DNA of 64,000 bases from Trabulsiella odontotermitis (GTDB lineage Bacteria; Pseudomonadota; Gammaproteobacteria; Enterobacterales; Enterobacteriaceae): contig NZ_LIFX01000005.1 of assembly GCF_001297775.1 (NCBI RefSeq), positions 124,001 to 188,000 on the forward strand, read 5' to 3'. Position 1 is the stretch's first letter; every line of letters starts with the position of its first letter. Shown piece by piece: positions 41,863 to 49,667 of this stretch. The notes beneath the pieces are model-generated. The model saw nothing but the letters and a program-made list of their open reading frames with translations. It was not told where the DNA came from and made no database searches. The position numbers and the translations under genes were made by a program.

Positions 41863-43994
41863 GCGGTAAGTTCCTTCTTAAAGTCCAGGGAAGTTAAGGG
41901 GCTGTTCAGACGGGTGAGTTGCCCCTCCGCCAGCTGGTAGATGCGCTGAAACCCGGCCAGTACCTGGTCGCTGTGGGTCACGACAATCAATGATTTTCCG
42001 GTCTGACGGCAGTGGGTATGAATGGCATCCATCACAATCGCCGCGGTGTCGTCGTCGAGGTTGGCGGTGGGTTCATCAAGCAACAACACCGGGCGTGCGC
42101 TGTACAGTGCCCGCGCCAGCAACAGGCGCTGACGCTGACCGAGCGAGAGCGCGGCATGGCTTTCGCGGATCAACGCATCGATACCGCCAGGCAGCGCCTG
42201 CACCACATCGCCCAGCGCCAGCGACGCCAGCAGCGACTCGATCCGTGGGCGATCCCGCTCGCGGTACTGCGCGTCGAACAGGGTGATGTTTTCGCGAACC
42301 GAGGCGTTAAACAGAATATCTTCCTGGCTTTGCAGGCAGACGGTTTGCGCCAGTTGCTGACGGGGGATCGGCGTTTCTCCGGCGTAGCAGGTGCCGCGCT
42401 GCGGAGAAAACAACCCGGCAATCAACCGCAGCAGCGTGCTCTTGCCCGCGCCGGATTCGCCGACAATCGCAATCTGTTCGCCCGCCGGTAACGAGAGCGA
42501 CACCGAATCCAGAATGGGTTTTTGCGGATCGTAGTAATAGCAGACGTCATCAAAACGCAGATCCGGGACGGTGGATGCAGGCTCCGCCAGCAGCGGGGCG
42601 CTGGCCTCTGCGTGTTGCGGGAACAGGCTGTGCGCGCGGGTATCAATCACGTTTAACTGGGATTTCTGAATAATGGAGAAGAAGATCCGCGTGACGTACG
42701 AGGTAAAAATCTGCCGCAGAAAACTGTAGGCAAAAAAGTCGCCAAACGAGATGAGCTTGCCGTGCACCATCGGCAGCACCAGCAGCATAAACACCACCAT
42801 CTCCAGGCTGCCGGTCAGCTGATAAAGCCCTTCTTTTACCTGTTCATAGACTTTCTGCTTCTGCAGGCAGGAGAAAAGATCGCGGCTGAACCAGGCAAAC
42901 TGCGCCTGACGGCGGTTTTCCAGCCCGGCGGTTTTGATGGTCAGAATGCCCTGCAACGTCTCCATAAAAAAGTCGTTGAGCGCCGCGCTTTTCAGTTGCA
43001 GTTGCTGGGTGTACCAGCGGTCGCGAAACACCGCCCAGACGCTGATAAGCCCCATGATGGTGACGCCCACCGCCGAAATCGCCGCCAGCACGGGTGCTAT
43101 CCAGAACATGATGGCAAGCGCGATGGCGCAGATCACCCAGTCGGAGCGCAGACCGTTGTCCAGTTCGATTTTCTGCAACAGCCCCACCTGCCAGGCGGTG
43201 AAGCGACTGTAAATCTCCCCCGGCGCGCGCTTTTCAAAAAAACGCAGCGGGTTGCTGAGCAGGCGGGAAAACCCGAGGCCGCTGTTGACCAGCACAAAGC
43301 GTTTGATAAACCGCTCGCTGATGACCCGCACGCCCAGCGCCATGAAGGTGGCGACGATAAACGCCACGATAAACCAGCCGTAGGGGAAGTCGCTGTTCTC
43401 CGTGCTGGAGAAGGCCTGGTTGATGGCGTTGCTCACCATGGTGGGCATCAGGAACAGGGTGAGCGACACGAGGAAGGTCAGCAGCATCAGGCGATAAATG
43501 CCCGGCACGACGGCGGTTTCCTTCAGGCTCATCGCCCGCGGCACCGTTTTTGCGGTTGATGAGGGCGGCAGATCGGCTGGTGCGGGCAGGACGGTGTCCG
43601 GCTCGACAATCAGCGCATAACCACTGATCTCCTGCTTCAGCGCCGCAAACGGCAGCCACTGTTCGCCCACCGCCGGGTTCATCACGCAGACGTGATTCCC
43701 CTTGCGCCAGGTGAGCAACACGTAATGGCTCGCGCCGTAGTGCAGAATGGCGGGCAGCGGCAGCGTACTCAGTTCATGGTGTTCAAACAGCACCGGCGTG
43801 GTGGCAATGCCCAGCCGCGCCAGAATGGCCATCAGCGAATCCAGCGACGTGCCGTGATCGGAGGCCGGAAACATCTCGCGCAGCGTATCCAGCGAGACGG
43901 TTTGCCCCTGGGTTTGCGCCAGCATCGCCACGCAGGCAAGGCCGCACTCATTGGTCTCTTCCTGATAAATCATGTCGGGGAGCGTGGTTTTCAT
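41859..43994 (-). CDS. Peptidase C39-containing ABC exporter
   Basis: A 711-residue peptidase-containing transporter. The N-terminal peptidase has Q11 and nucleophile C17 (QEETNECGLACVAML) and H90 in GASHYVLL. At the position of the usual catalytic Asp, 16 residues after the His, there is N106 (VMNPAVG). Six membrane helices span about 165-450. The ATPase has Walker A GESGAGKST, an unusual signature LSLGQRQ and Walker B LLLDEPTANLD. It would cleave the double-glycine leader of the peptide at 45693-45896 and move the core across the inner membrane. Confidence 0.93.
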   Translation of the reverse strand: MKTTLPDMIYQEETNECGLACVAMLAQTQGQTVSLDTLREMFPASDHGTSLDSLMAILARLGIATTPVLFEHHELSTLPLPAILHYGASHYVLLTWRKGNHVCVMNPAVGEQWLPFAALKQEISGYALIVEPDTVLPAPADLPPSSTAKTVPRAMSLKETAVVPGIYRLMLLTFLVSLTLFLMPTMVSNAINQAFSSTENSDFPYGWFIVAFIVATFMALGVRVISERFIKRFVLVNSGLGFSRLLSNPLRFFEKRAPGEIYSRFTAWQVGLLQKIELDNGLRSDWVICAIALAIMFWIAPVLAAISAVGVTIMGLISVWAVFRDRWYTQQLQLKSAALNDFFMETLQGILTIKTAGLENRRQAQFAWFSRDLFSCLQKQKVYEQVKEGLYQLTGSLEMVVFMLLVLPMVHGKLISFGDFFAYSFLRQIFTSYVTRIFFSIIQKSQLNVIDTRAHSLFPQHAEASAPLLAEPASTVPDLRFDDVCYYYDPQKPILDSVSLSLPAGEQIAIVGESGAGKSTLLRLIAGLFSPQRGTCYAGETPIPRQQLAQTVCLQSQEDILFNASVRENITLFDAQYRERDRPRIESLLASLALGDVVQALPGGIDALIRESHAALSLGQRQRLLLARALYSARPVLLLDEPTANLDDDTAAIVMDAIHTHCRQTGKSLIVVTHSDQVLAGFQRIYQLAEGQLTRLNSPLTSLDFKKELTA

Positions 43995-44002
43995 GATGCG
44001 TT

Positions 44003-44953
44003 CTAATGATTAATGAAATAGAGAGAGTGGCTGTGCCAGAGCAGCCAGTCCTGCGGGGTTTCCCGCAATGTCTGTTCGATAATGCCGGGCATCGTGCCTG
44101 CCACTGCCTTCGCGGCTACTGGCGGGTGAATGCGGATCTGCAAACCGCCGTCGTAACAGAGGTGATAAAACACCACCTGCGCGGTAATCACGCCGGAGAG
44201 CCGCACCACGCCATGGTGTAATTTCGCCGCCCGGCCAAATAAGCGGCACGGCAGTTTCGCTTCCAGTGCGCCTTCCGCCTGCAGGGTGTAGTCCGGGGAG
44301 ATATCCGGGAAGATGATCATGTTCTGCTCGCCCGCGGCGACATCGGCGATCAGCGACATCAGATTGCTGGCGAGCGCCTTGTTCTCCTGATGAATGGAGC
44401 AATAGGCGAGCTGAATACCGCCGAGCGTACGGGCATGCTGGTTATAGAGTTCGGCGCTGGCAGAGACCACCACGCTCGCCTTGCCCGGCGTGACGCTGGC
44501 ACCGACGATGGCCGCCAGCACATCCGACACCGCATGCAACGGCGCCAGGATGACCGGGATTTTCTGGTGATGCAGCGGTGCCACCACCGCGTCCAGTTGG
44601 TCGGCGCAATGGCGAAGCTGGCGCAGCAGCGTCGGGTTTTGTCCCCAGGTCGCCGCTTCTTCCAGCAGACGGCGGCGAACGGCAATCCACACCGCGTTAA
44701 TCGGCGTCGGCTGTCCGGTCAGACAGCGGAAATTCTCCGTTGCCACCGCGTTCTGCAAGCGGAAAGCGCGCCCGGCCAGACCCAGCGCGCACAGACCCCG
44801 CGCCACGCCCAGCACCACGGTGATCGGCACATAGCGCACGATCCTGCGCAGCATGGCGAGTCTGACGCGCGCCATCTCACCGCGCAGGTGGTGCACCCGC
44901 CCCAGGCTGTGTTTAACGCTAAAGACACTCCAGAGGATAATAAACCTGACCAC
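44003..44953 (-). CDS. LpxL-like acyltransferase, unusual catalytic motif
   Basis: A 316-residue protein of the lipid A acyltransferase (LPLAT) type: RIVRYVPITVVLGVARGLCAL near the N-terminus, TENFRCLTGQP, ILAPLHAVSDVLAA and MIIFPDISPDYTL. The proposed catalytic histidine is followed by Asp after three residues (HAVSD), whereas LpxL enzymes have HX4D/E. It may be altered or inactive. It may move an acyl chain from the cluster carrier protein to the peptide or a lipid. The GTG start at 44953 is six bases after the upstream stop; ATG 44875 is an alternative. Confidence 0.7.
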   Translation of the reverse strand: MVRFIILWSVFSVKHSLGRVHHLRGEMARVRLAMLRRIVRYVPITVVLGVARGLCALGLAGRAFRLQNAVATENFRCLTGQPTPINAVWIAVRRRLLEEAATWGQNPTLLRQLRHCADQLDAVVAPLHHQKIPVILAPLHAVSDVLAAIVGASVTPGKASVVVSASAELYNQHARTLGGIQLAYCSIHQENKALASNLMSLIADVAAGEQNMIIFPDISPDYTLQAEGALEAKLPCRLFGRAAKLHHGVVRLSGVITAQVVFYHLCYDGGLQIRIHPPVAAKAVAGTMPGIIEQTLRETPQDWLLWHSHSLYFINH

Positions 44954-44958
44954 GGCGC

Positions 44959-45630
44959 TTATTTTTCCCCTGTCAGCAACTGCTGCATCCGTTGGGCAAA
45001 TTCAGGGAAATCGCGATCCTGCGCCACGACATAGCGTTTGTTGATAATAAACATCGGTGTGGCGGTGATGGCGTAATGCCGGGTAATGTCCGCCATTTCT
45101 GCCAGCCGTGCTTTCACGGCGTCGCTCTGGCGGGTGGCCTGAAAGTGTTTCACGTCGATATTATTTTTGACCAGCCACTCCAGCAGGGTGGGTTCATCGG
45201 CCAGATTCAGGCTGCGCGTAATAATGGCGTTATAGGCGCTGTCGCGGACTTCTTCTTCAATGCCCATTTCTTCGAGCGTGGCAAATATCGGCGCGTAAAC
45301 CGCAAGGCCATTACTGTCGCTGGTAATATGGATCGTTTTAAATACGCTGCCCGCTGGCAACGTACGGGCAAATTCTGTCAGATTTTCTTCATTGGCGGCG
45401 CAATAATGGCAGCCGTAGGACATCACTTCGATAATGCTGTTGTCGTCTTTAATAGGGCTGTTTTTAATCTGTTCAGCACTGACTTCACGAAACGCCTGAG
45501 TCTGCGTTTCATCCGTTGCAAAGGTATTAAATACAAAAACGTGATAGCAGAGTACCGTCATCAGCGACGAGACAATAATAAGAAACAGGGAATAGCTAAT
45601 AAAACCAGCGCGCTTAAATTGAATAGCCAT
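44959..45630 (-). CDS. Membrane-anchored DsbA-like oxidoreductase
   Basis: A 223-residue protein (start placed at ATG 45630, MAIQFKRAG; ATG 45636 is possible). A single N-terminal helix (FISYSLFLIIVSSLMTVLCY) anchors it, with a thioredoxin-fold domain outside. The active site reads YGCHYC, and the cis-proline loop is ATPMFII. Such proteins form or rearrange disulfides in the periplasm. The precursor peptide one gene upstream has six cysteines in its core, an obvious substrate. A terminator separates the two genes. Confidence 0.9.
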   Translation of the reverse strand: MAIQFKRAGFISYSLFLIIVSSLMTVLCYHVFVFNTFATDETQTQAFREVSAEQIKNSPIKDDNSIIEVMSYGCHYCAANEENLTEFARTLPAGSVFKTIHITSDSNGLAVYAPIFATLEEMGIEEEVRDSAYNAIITRSLNLADEPTLLEWLVKNNIDVKHFQATRQSDAVKARLAEMADITRHYAITATPMFIINKRYVVAQDRDFPEFAQRMQQLLTGEK

Positions 45631-45650
45631 AATCATCTCGCAACAGGAAA

Positions 45651-45682
45651 GAAAAATACCCGGAGAGCAGAGGCTCTCCGGG
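45651..45682 (-). terminator. Strong intrinsic terminator after the peptide gene
   Basis: On the minus strand CCCGGAGAGC pairs perfectly with GCTCTCCGGG (45659-45682, four-base loop), followed by TATTTTTC. It lies ten bases after the precursor stop codon. Partial read-through would give much precursor mRNA and little export-operon mRNA, a typical arrangement for RiPP precursors. Confidence 0.88.
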
Positions 45683-45692
45683 CAATTACTGA

Positions 45693-45896
45693 TTAACGAA
45701 AACGGTTCGGAATGCCACCACACTTGCTGGCGTCAGCATTCTGCATGGTGGTGGTGGTGCCGTGTTTGTCTTTGCAGGTAGTGACCAGTTTACAGGAGGT
45801 CACACCGCCCACGGTTACGTTCTGGTATACGCTTTCACAGGTCTTGCAGCAGCCGCCAACGATTCCCGCGGCTTCAAATGCAGTCAGTTTTTTCAT
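45693..45896 (-). CDS. Double-glycine-leader cysteine-rich peptide (DUF4762-like)
   Basis: A 67-residue precursor. The first 15 residues match the C39-peptidase leader exactly: L at -12, E at -8, I at -4 and GG at -2/-1 (MKKLTAFEAAGIVGG). The predicted 52-residue core starts with Cys-Cys and has six cysteines (16, 17, 20, 35, 41, 59), with Thr-rich and Gly-rich stretches. A good ribosome site AGGA lies seven bases upstream of the ATG. It resembles small enteric DUF4762 proteins, whose function is unknown to me. Downstream genes supply a peptidase/exporter, a disulfide enzyme and acyl-chain enzymes. It may be a toxin, microcin or signal. No immunity gene is obvious. Confidence 0.88.
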   Translation of the reverse strand: MKKLTAFEAAGIVGGCCKTCESVYQNVTVGGVTSCKLVTTCKDKHGTTTTMQNADASKCGGIPNRFR

Positions 45897-45978
45897 CTAG
45901 TTTTCCTTATCCAGGTTGTGGTTTATAGGTAGTGAATTGCAACGAATTACCGGTGATGGACTGCACCAGTAAAATTGC

Positions 45979-46635
45979 TCAGGGAATGATGCCTTTTATG
46001 GCAGCAAACAAATCGATATTGTTTCTTATATTCAGCCTTTTCATTAAGTGGCGTTTTATATAGCTCAACCGGCGCACATCAACGTTCACCTCACCGGAAA
46101 TTTGTGAAAGTGATTTTCCTTTGATAATTTCTTCCATCAGCCACCACTCATTTCCCGAGATGGCGTCATCGGTTCGGTTACGCAGCCTGTTGCCGGTGTA
46201 TTTTGTCAGTGAATCGCTGAAACAGTTTCCATTGTGCCGTTTGTGTAATAAATCCTGAAAAAAGCGCCAGGCATATTCAATGCTCTCTTGTTTGTGCAAC
46301 CAGTGTGCATTCGGCAGCAGCGAATAGAGCGTAATAAACAGCGGCATGTTGTGTTCACTCAATAAAATGATCAGCTTTCTGTTTTTATGCTGACAAAAGC
46401 TTCTCATTAAATGCAGTACCTGAAACCGCTCGCGCGGCAGACTGTCCAGATCGCACAACAACCACAATTGACGTTCAATACTGCTGTTTTCTCGTATCAG
46501 CGCCAGCATCTGTGAAAAATCATAACTGGCGGCGCAACCAGACAGGTTTTCCCTGGCGAACAAACGCAGGGTTAACGTGACAATCCCCTGCGAAAAAAAG
46601 CGATTCTGATCGTAAATGAAACACTGGTACGTCAT
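45979..46635 (-). CDS. LuxR-family regulator
   Basis: A 218-residue protein with a C-terminal LuxR-type helix-turn-helix (EEIIKGKSLSQISGEVNVDV followed by SYIKRHLMKRLNI) and an N-terminal receiver-like fold lacking a clear phospho-acceptor set. It lies 14 bases after the last fimbrial gene and 82 bases before the peptide gene, all on the minus strand. It could activate the peptide operon, the fimbriae, or both. Regulators such as FimZ/FimW sit at the end of the Salmonella fim cluster, which is a possible parallel. Confidence 0.82.
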   Translation of the reverse strand: MTYQCFIYDQNRFFSQGIVTLTLRLFARENLSGCAASYDFSQMLALIRENSSIERQLWLLCDLDSLPRERFQVLHLMRSFCQHKNRKLIILLSEHNMPLFITLYSLLPNAHWLHKQESIEYAWRFFQDLLHKRHNGNCFSDSLTKYTGNRLRNRTDDAISGNEWWLMEEIIKGKSLSQISGEVNVDVRRLSYIKRHLMKRLNIRNNIDLFAAIKGIIP

Positions 46636-46649
46636 GTCCCGGATCCGCG

Positions 46650-47198
46650 CTATTGATAATTCAATGTGTAATTCGCCGTGGCGGTAAACGGCCCGGTGGC
46701 TATTGTCCCGTTTGCCAGCGCATCGGGTTCCGCTTCGACAAAAGCCTGAAAATTAAGCTGCATTACGGTGTCAGTGATCGCCGTCGGGCTGGTGGCGATC
46801 CCTAAACGCACCGGCGTGTCGTCCGCCTCCAGTAAGCCGATGCCGACACCGCTGGCGTTGTCCGGCGCGGTAGGCTGGATTGCCAGCCGATCCGCCATCA
46901 TCGTATTGGTGATGCCGTTAAACGTCACGGTGACCGAGTCGAATGTCGTCGGGTTACAGTCCTGCAATTTGATGGAGAACGGGACCGGCGTTGTTCTCCC
47001 GGTGCCATACAGCGACTTAATCGAGATCTTGCCGAAATCCACCGGCACGCGCTCAGACTCCGGCGCAATGCTGCACGGATAGGCGATCACCAGCCCTTTA
47101 AAACTGAGATCGCCGCCAATCAGTTCCCCCAGCGCCAGTACCGGCGCCGGGAGCGATGCGGTCAACAGCAGGACAGCGAGGGTCATCAGTCGTTTCAT
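46650..47198 (-). CDS. Minor fimbrial subunit
   Basis: A 182-residue pilin with a signal peptide (MTLAVLLLTASLPAPVLA). Two cysteines (YPCSIAPESERVPVDFG and QDCNPTTFD) form the usual pilin disulfide. The C-terminus ATANYTLNYQ is the beta-strand bound by the chaperone. It is the last gene of the fimbrial operon. Confidence 0.9.
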   Translation of the reverse strand: MKRLMTLAVLLLTASLPAPVLALGELIGGDLSFKGLVIAYPCSIAPESERVPVDFGKISIKSLYGTGRTTPVPFSIKLQDCNPTTFDSVTVTFNGITNTMMADRLAIQPTAPDNASGVGIGLLEADDTPVRLGIATSPTAITDTVMQLNFQAFVEAEPDALANGTIATGPFTATANYTLNYQ

Positions 47199-47207
47199 AT
47201 TCCCTCC

Positions 47208-48239
47208 TTACTGGAATTCAGCCACGATCGTTGCGGATGCCCGGAATTCGCCTTCCGGGATCACGGAAGTGGCGCTTCTGGCGATCGGTGCCGCAGTGAG
47301 GTTCCAGTCACCTTCGTTATTGGCGAAGCCCGGCACGTTATAAAACGTGTTCGGTGAGACGGGCGTTCCCTGACGATCTTTCAAAGCGATCCCCAGATCC
47401 GAACGGTCCACGGTGCCGGTGGTGCTCAGGTATTTGCCATCGACAAACGCCGGGTTGGGCTGCTGAATACCGAGTTTGATGTTCAGCGCGCCCTGCGAGA
47501 AACTGCCGCCCTCGCATTTCACGTGAATAGGAACGTTCTGGCTGTAACGGGTGCCATCCAGCAGGTTTCCCGATCCGGGAATGGTGCCGAAATCCACCAC
47601 GATGGGTGAGCCCTGGTTGACGGTGCATTTATCCGGTACGGTCAGCACGCCGGAGGCGATGGTGATCCGCGACAGCGCGGTTTGCCCCATCGGCCCTGGC
47701 CCCAGGCGACCAAACAGCCTGGCAATCTCCGAGCCCTGTAAATTCAGGCCGTTGATAATCGGTTTGGTGATCATAAAAGTCACACGGCCCCGGGCGCCGG
47801 ACGCGAACTGGTTAGTCAGAATCGTGTCGGGCACGTTGCAGTAGTTCTGGTTGACGTTGTTAGAGACGTTTTCGAACGGAACCGTGACGTATTGCTGCAG
47901 GTTGCCTCCGATGTAGATCTCAATTTTGACGTCCATATAGTCATTGAGCTTGAGATAACCGGGCGTCGAGCCAGACTGGTTTAACGTCGCCTGTGACATA
48001 AAATAGACCGGCTGATCAGCCATCGGTTGCGAGCAATAGGCCCGCCCCTGAAACATCCCCGCCAGATCGAATTCATCAACGACGGTCGCCCCGGCCTGGT
48101 TATTGGTAATATCCTGGTTTCCAATGTCGATGAAATAATCATACGTTCCGTTCACCGGGACGATTTCACCGTCCACCGCCAGACAGGCGGCGGAGGGGAA
48201 CAGTAATGCGCAAAGCAGCAGCTTCACTGAAGGTTTCAT
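47208..48239 (-). CDS. Two-domain fimbrial adhesin
   Basis: A 343-residue protein with a signal peptide, an N-terminal receptor-binding domain (about residues 22-195) and a C-terminal pilin domain that begins near VPDKCTVNQGSPIVVDFG and ends ATIVAEFQ. Two-domain adhesins of this size sit at the tip of type 1 or P-like fimbriae. Its start overlaps the preceding stop codon. The lectin half gives no clue about the ligand. Confidence 0.88.
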   Translation of the reverse strand: MKPSVKLLLCALLFPSAACLAVDGEIVPVNGTYDYFIDIGNQDITNNQAGATVVDEFDLAGMFQGRAYCSQPMADQPVYFMSQATLNQSGSTPGYLKLNDYMDVKIEIYIGGNLQQYVTVPFENVSNNVNQNYCNVPDTILTNQFASGARGRVTFMITKPIINGLNLQGSEIARLFGRLGPGPMGQTALSRITIASGVLTVPDKCTVNQGSPIVVDFGTIPGSGNLLDGTRYSQNVPIHVKCEGGSFSQGALNIKLGIQQPNPAFVDGKYLSTTGTVDRSDLGIALKDRQGTPVSPNTFYNVPGFANNEGDWNLTAAPIARSATSVIPEGEFRASATIVAEFQ

Positions 48240-48862
48240 TACAGGTACTCCATCTTCAGACGAACCAGACCACTAAATTCGCCAGCAAGAACGTTTGTCC
48301 CGGTGGATTCCAGCGCCGCGAGGAAATTCAGTTCGCTGTCGCCAGGATTCACCAGATACGGTCTGTGCGTCTGATTTACCTCCAGCGCGTTGCCTTTCAT
48401 GTCCATCAGGCGCACGCCCGCGCCCTGGGTTGTCCCTGTGGTGCGGATCAGCTGGCGGTTGTTGATATCGGATTCGCCAATGAAGGTCACCTGAACCGCC
48501 TGCTCGCTGGTGCTGTAAGCCCGCCAGTCATCGCCAGTGCTTTTCGGGCCGAGGCTGGTGCGCGCCTCGCTGGCGCCTTTCAGACAATCTTTCAGATATA
48601 ACGTGAAGCGCACAGGCTGGCTGCGGTCGCCTGCCTGATGGAATTGCCGGGCGCTGATCTCGCCGAGCTCAATATCCTGAATACGGCTTTTCGTCGTCAG
48701 GACACAGGTCGAGGCATACACAGAACCATGAAACCGGACAATGCCGCTCTCTTCGCCGACACGATCCTGAGTAGTGGGCGAGGGCAGCAACGGCGAGTCG
48801 GCACAGGTCTGAAACGTCACGCCCACTGCCAGCAGGGCGAGTAAGGGAAGTTTATTTGGCAT
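48239..48862 (-). CDS. Minor fimbrial subunit
   Basis: A 207-residue pilin with signal peptide (LLALLAVGVTFQTCA). The pilin pattern includes STCVLTTKSRIQDIELGEIS, KDCLKG and a C-terminal GLVRLKMEYL. It lies between the chaperone and adhesin genes and is probably an adaptor near the tip. Confidence 0.88.
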   Translation of the reverse strand: MPNKLPLLALLAVGVTFQTCADSPLLPSPTTQDRVGEESGIVRFHGSVYASTCVLTTKSRIQDIELGEISARQFHQAGDRSQPVRFTLYLKDCLKGASEARTSLGPKSTGDDWRAYSTSEQAVQVTFIGESDINNRQLIRTTGTTQGAGVRLMDMKGNALEVNQTHRPYLVNPGDSELNFLAALESTGTNVLAGEFSGLVRLKMEYL

Positions 48863-48880
48863 CGTCAGGTTCCTTCTTTA

Positions 48881-49624
48881 TTAACCCTGCTGTGCAGACG
48901 GCAGCGCTTTACAGGTGTTGCCATCGCAGCGGTATTTCAGTTCCGGGTGACCGCCGTAGTCGTTCACATACATCATCGAAAAATCGCTGACGCCCGCCTC
49001 GGTAATCTCGAACTGCTGGCTGGATTTCGGCGCGATCATGATCCCCGGGAAACGGGTGATTTTGCTTCCCGACGCTTTCGACAGGCCAATGATGGTCACG
49101 TAGTAGGGCGTCGGGTTCTGGGCGGTCATCTGGCTGCCGTTTTTCTGGAAAATCACCTGGTCCTGCCAGACATCGCTTCTGTTTTTCGGGATCACCGCCG
49201 CTGGCCGGTAAAACAGCTTGATGCGTGACTGCATCGCCAGTTGCAGCGTGTTGGGTTTATCCGGCTTGGGTGGGATCTCCCGGACGTTGAGATAAAACAG
49301 GCTCTCTCTGTCCTTCGGCAGGTTTTCAATGCCCGCGGTTTTGGTGACGCGGGCAATCCCTTTCTGCCCGCCGTTAATGCGCTGCAGCGGGGGTAAGACG
49401 ATCAGCGGCCCGGTGATTTTTTTGCCATGTTCATCTTCCACCCACGACTGGGCGAGGAAGGGAACATCCGGGCTGGTATTGGAGAGATTCGCGCTCGATG
49501 ACGCCTCTTTTTCCGTAATAATGACGCGGGTGCGATCGAGGGAAACGCCCGCCTGAGCGTCGATGCCGATCGCACTCAGTACGAGAGCGGCAATCCAGCG
49601 TCCGTGATGTCTTTTATTGCTCAT
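48881..49624 (-). CDS. Periplasmic fimbrial chaperone
   Basis: A 247-residue PapD-like chaperone with signal peptide. The G1 strand signature and conserved residues are visible: GVSLDRTRVIITEKEA, LIVLPPLQRINGG, NVREIPPKP and MQSRIKLFYRP. It donates a strand to each pilin in the periplasm and delivers it to the usher. It lies downstream of the usher, the MR/P-Stf-type order, not the Fim order. Confidence 0.94.
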   Translation of the reverse strand: MSNKRHHGRWIAALVLSAIGIDAQAGVSLDRTRVIITEKEASSSANLSNTSPDVPFLAQSWVEDEHGKKITGPLIVLPPLQRINGGQKGIARVTKTAGIENLPKDRESLFYLNVREIPPKPDKPNTLQLAMQSRIKLFYRPAAVIPKNRSDVWQDQVIFQKNGSQMTAQNPTPYYVTIIGLSKASGSKITRFPGIMIAPKSSQQFEITEAGVSDFSMMYVNDYGGHPELKYRCDGNTCKALPSAQQG

Positions 49625-49667
49625 TTTTGACCTTTTATTACAGTAAGATAACTCGTTACATGACGAC

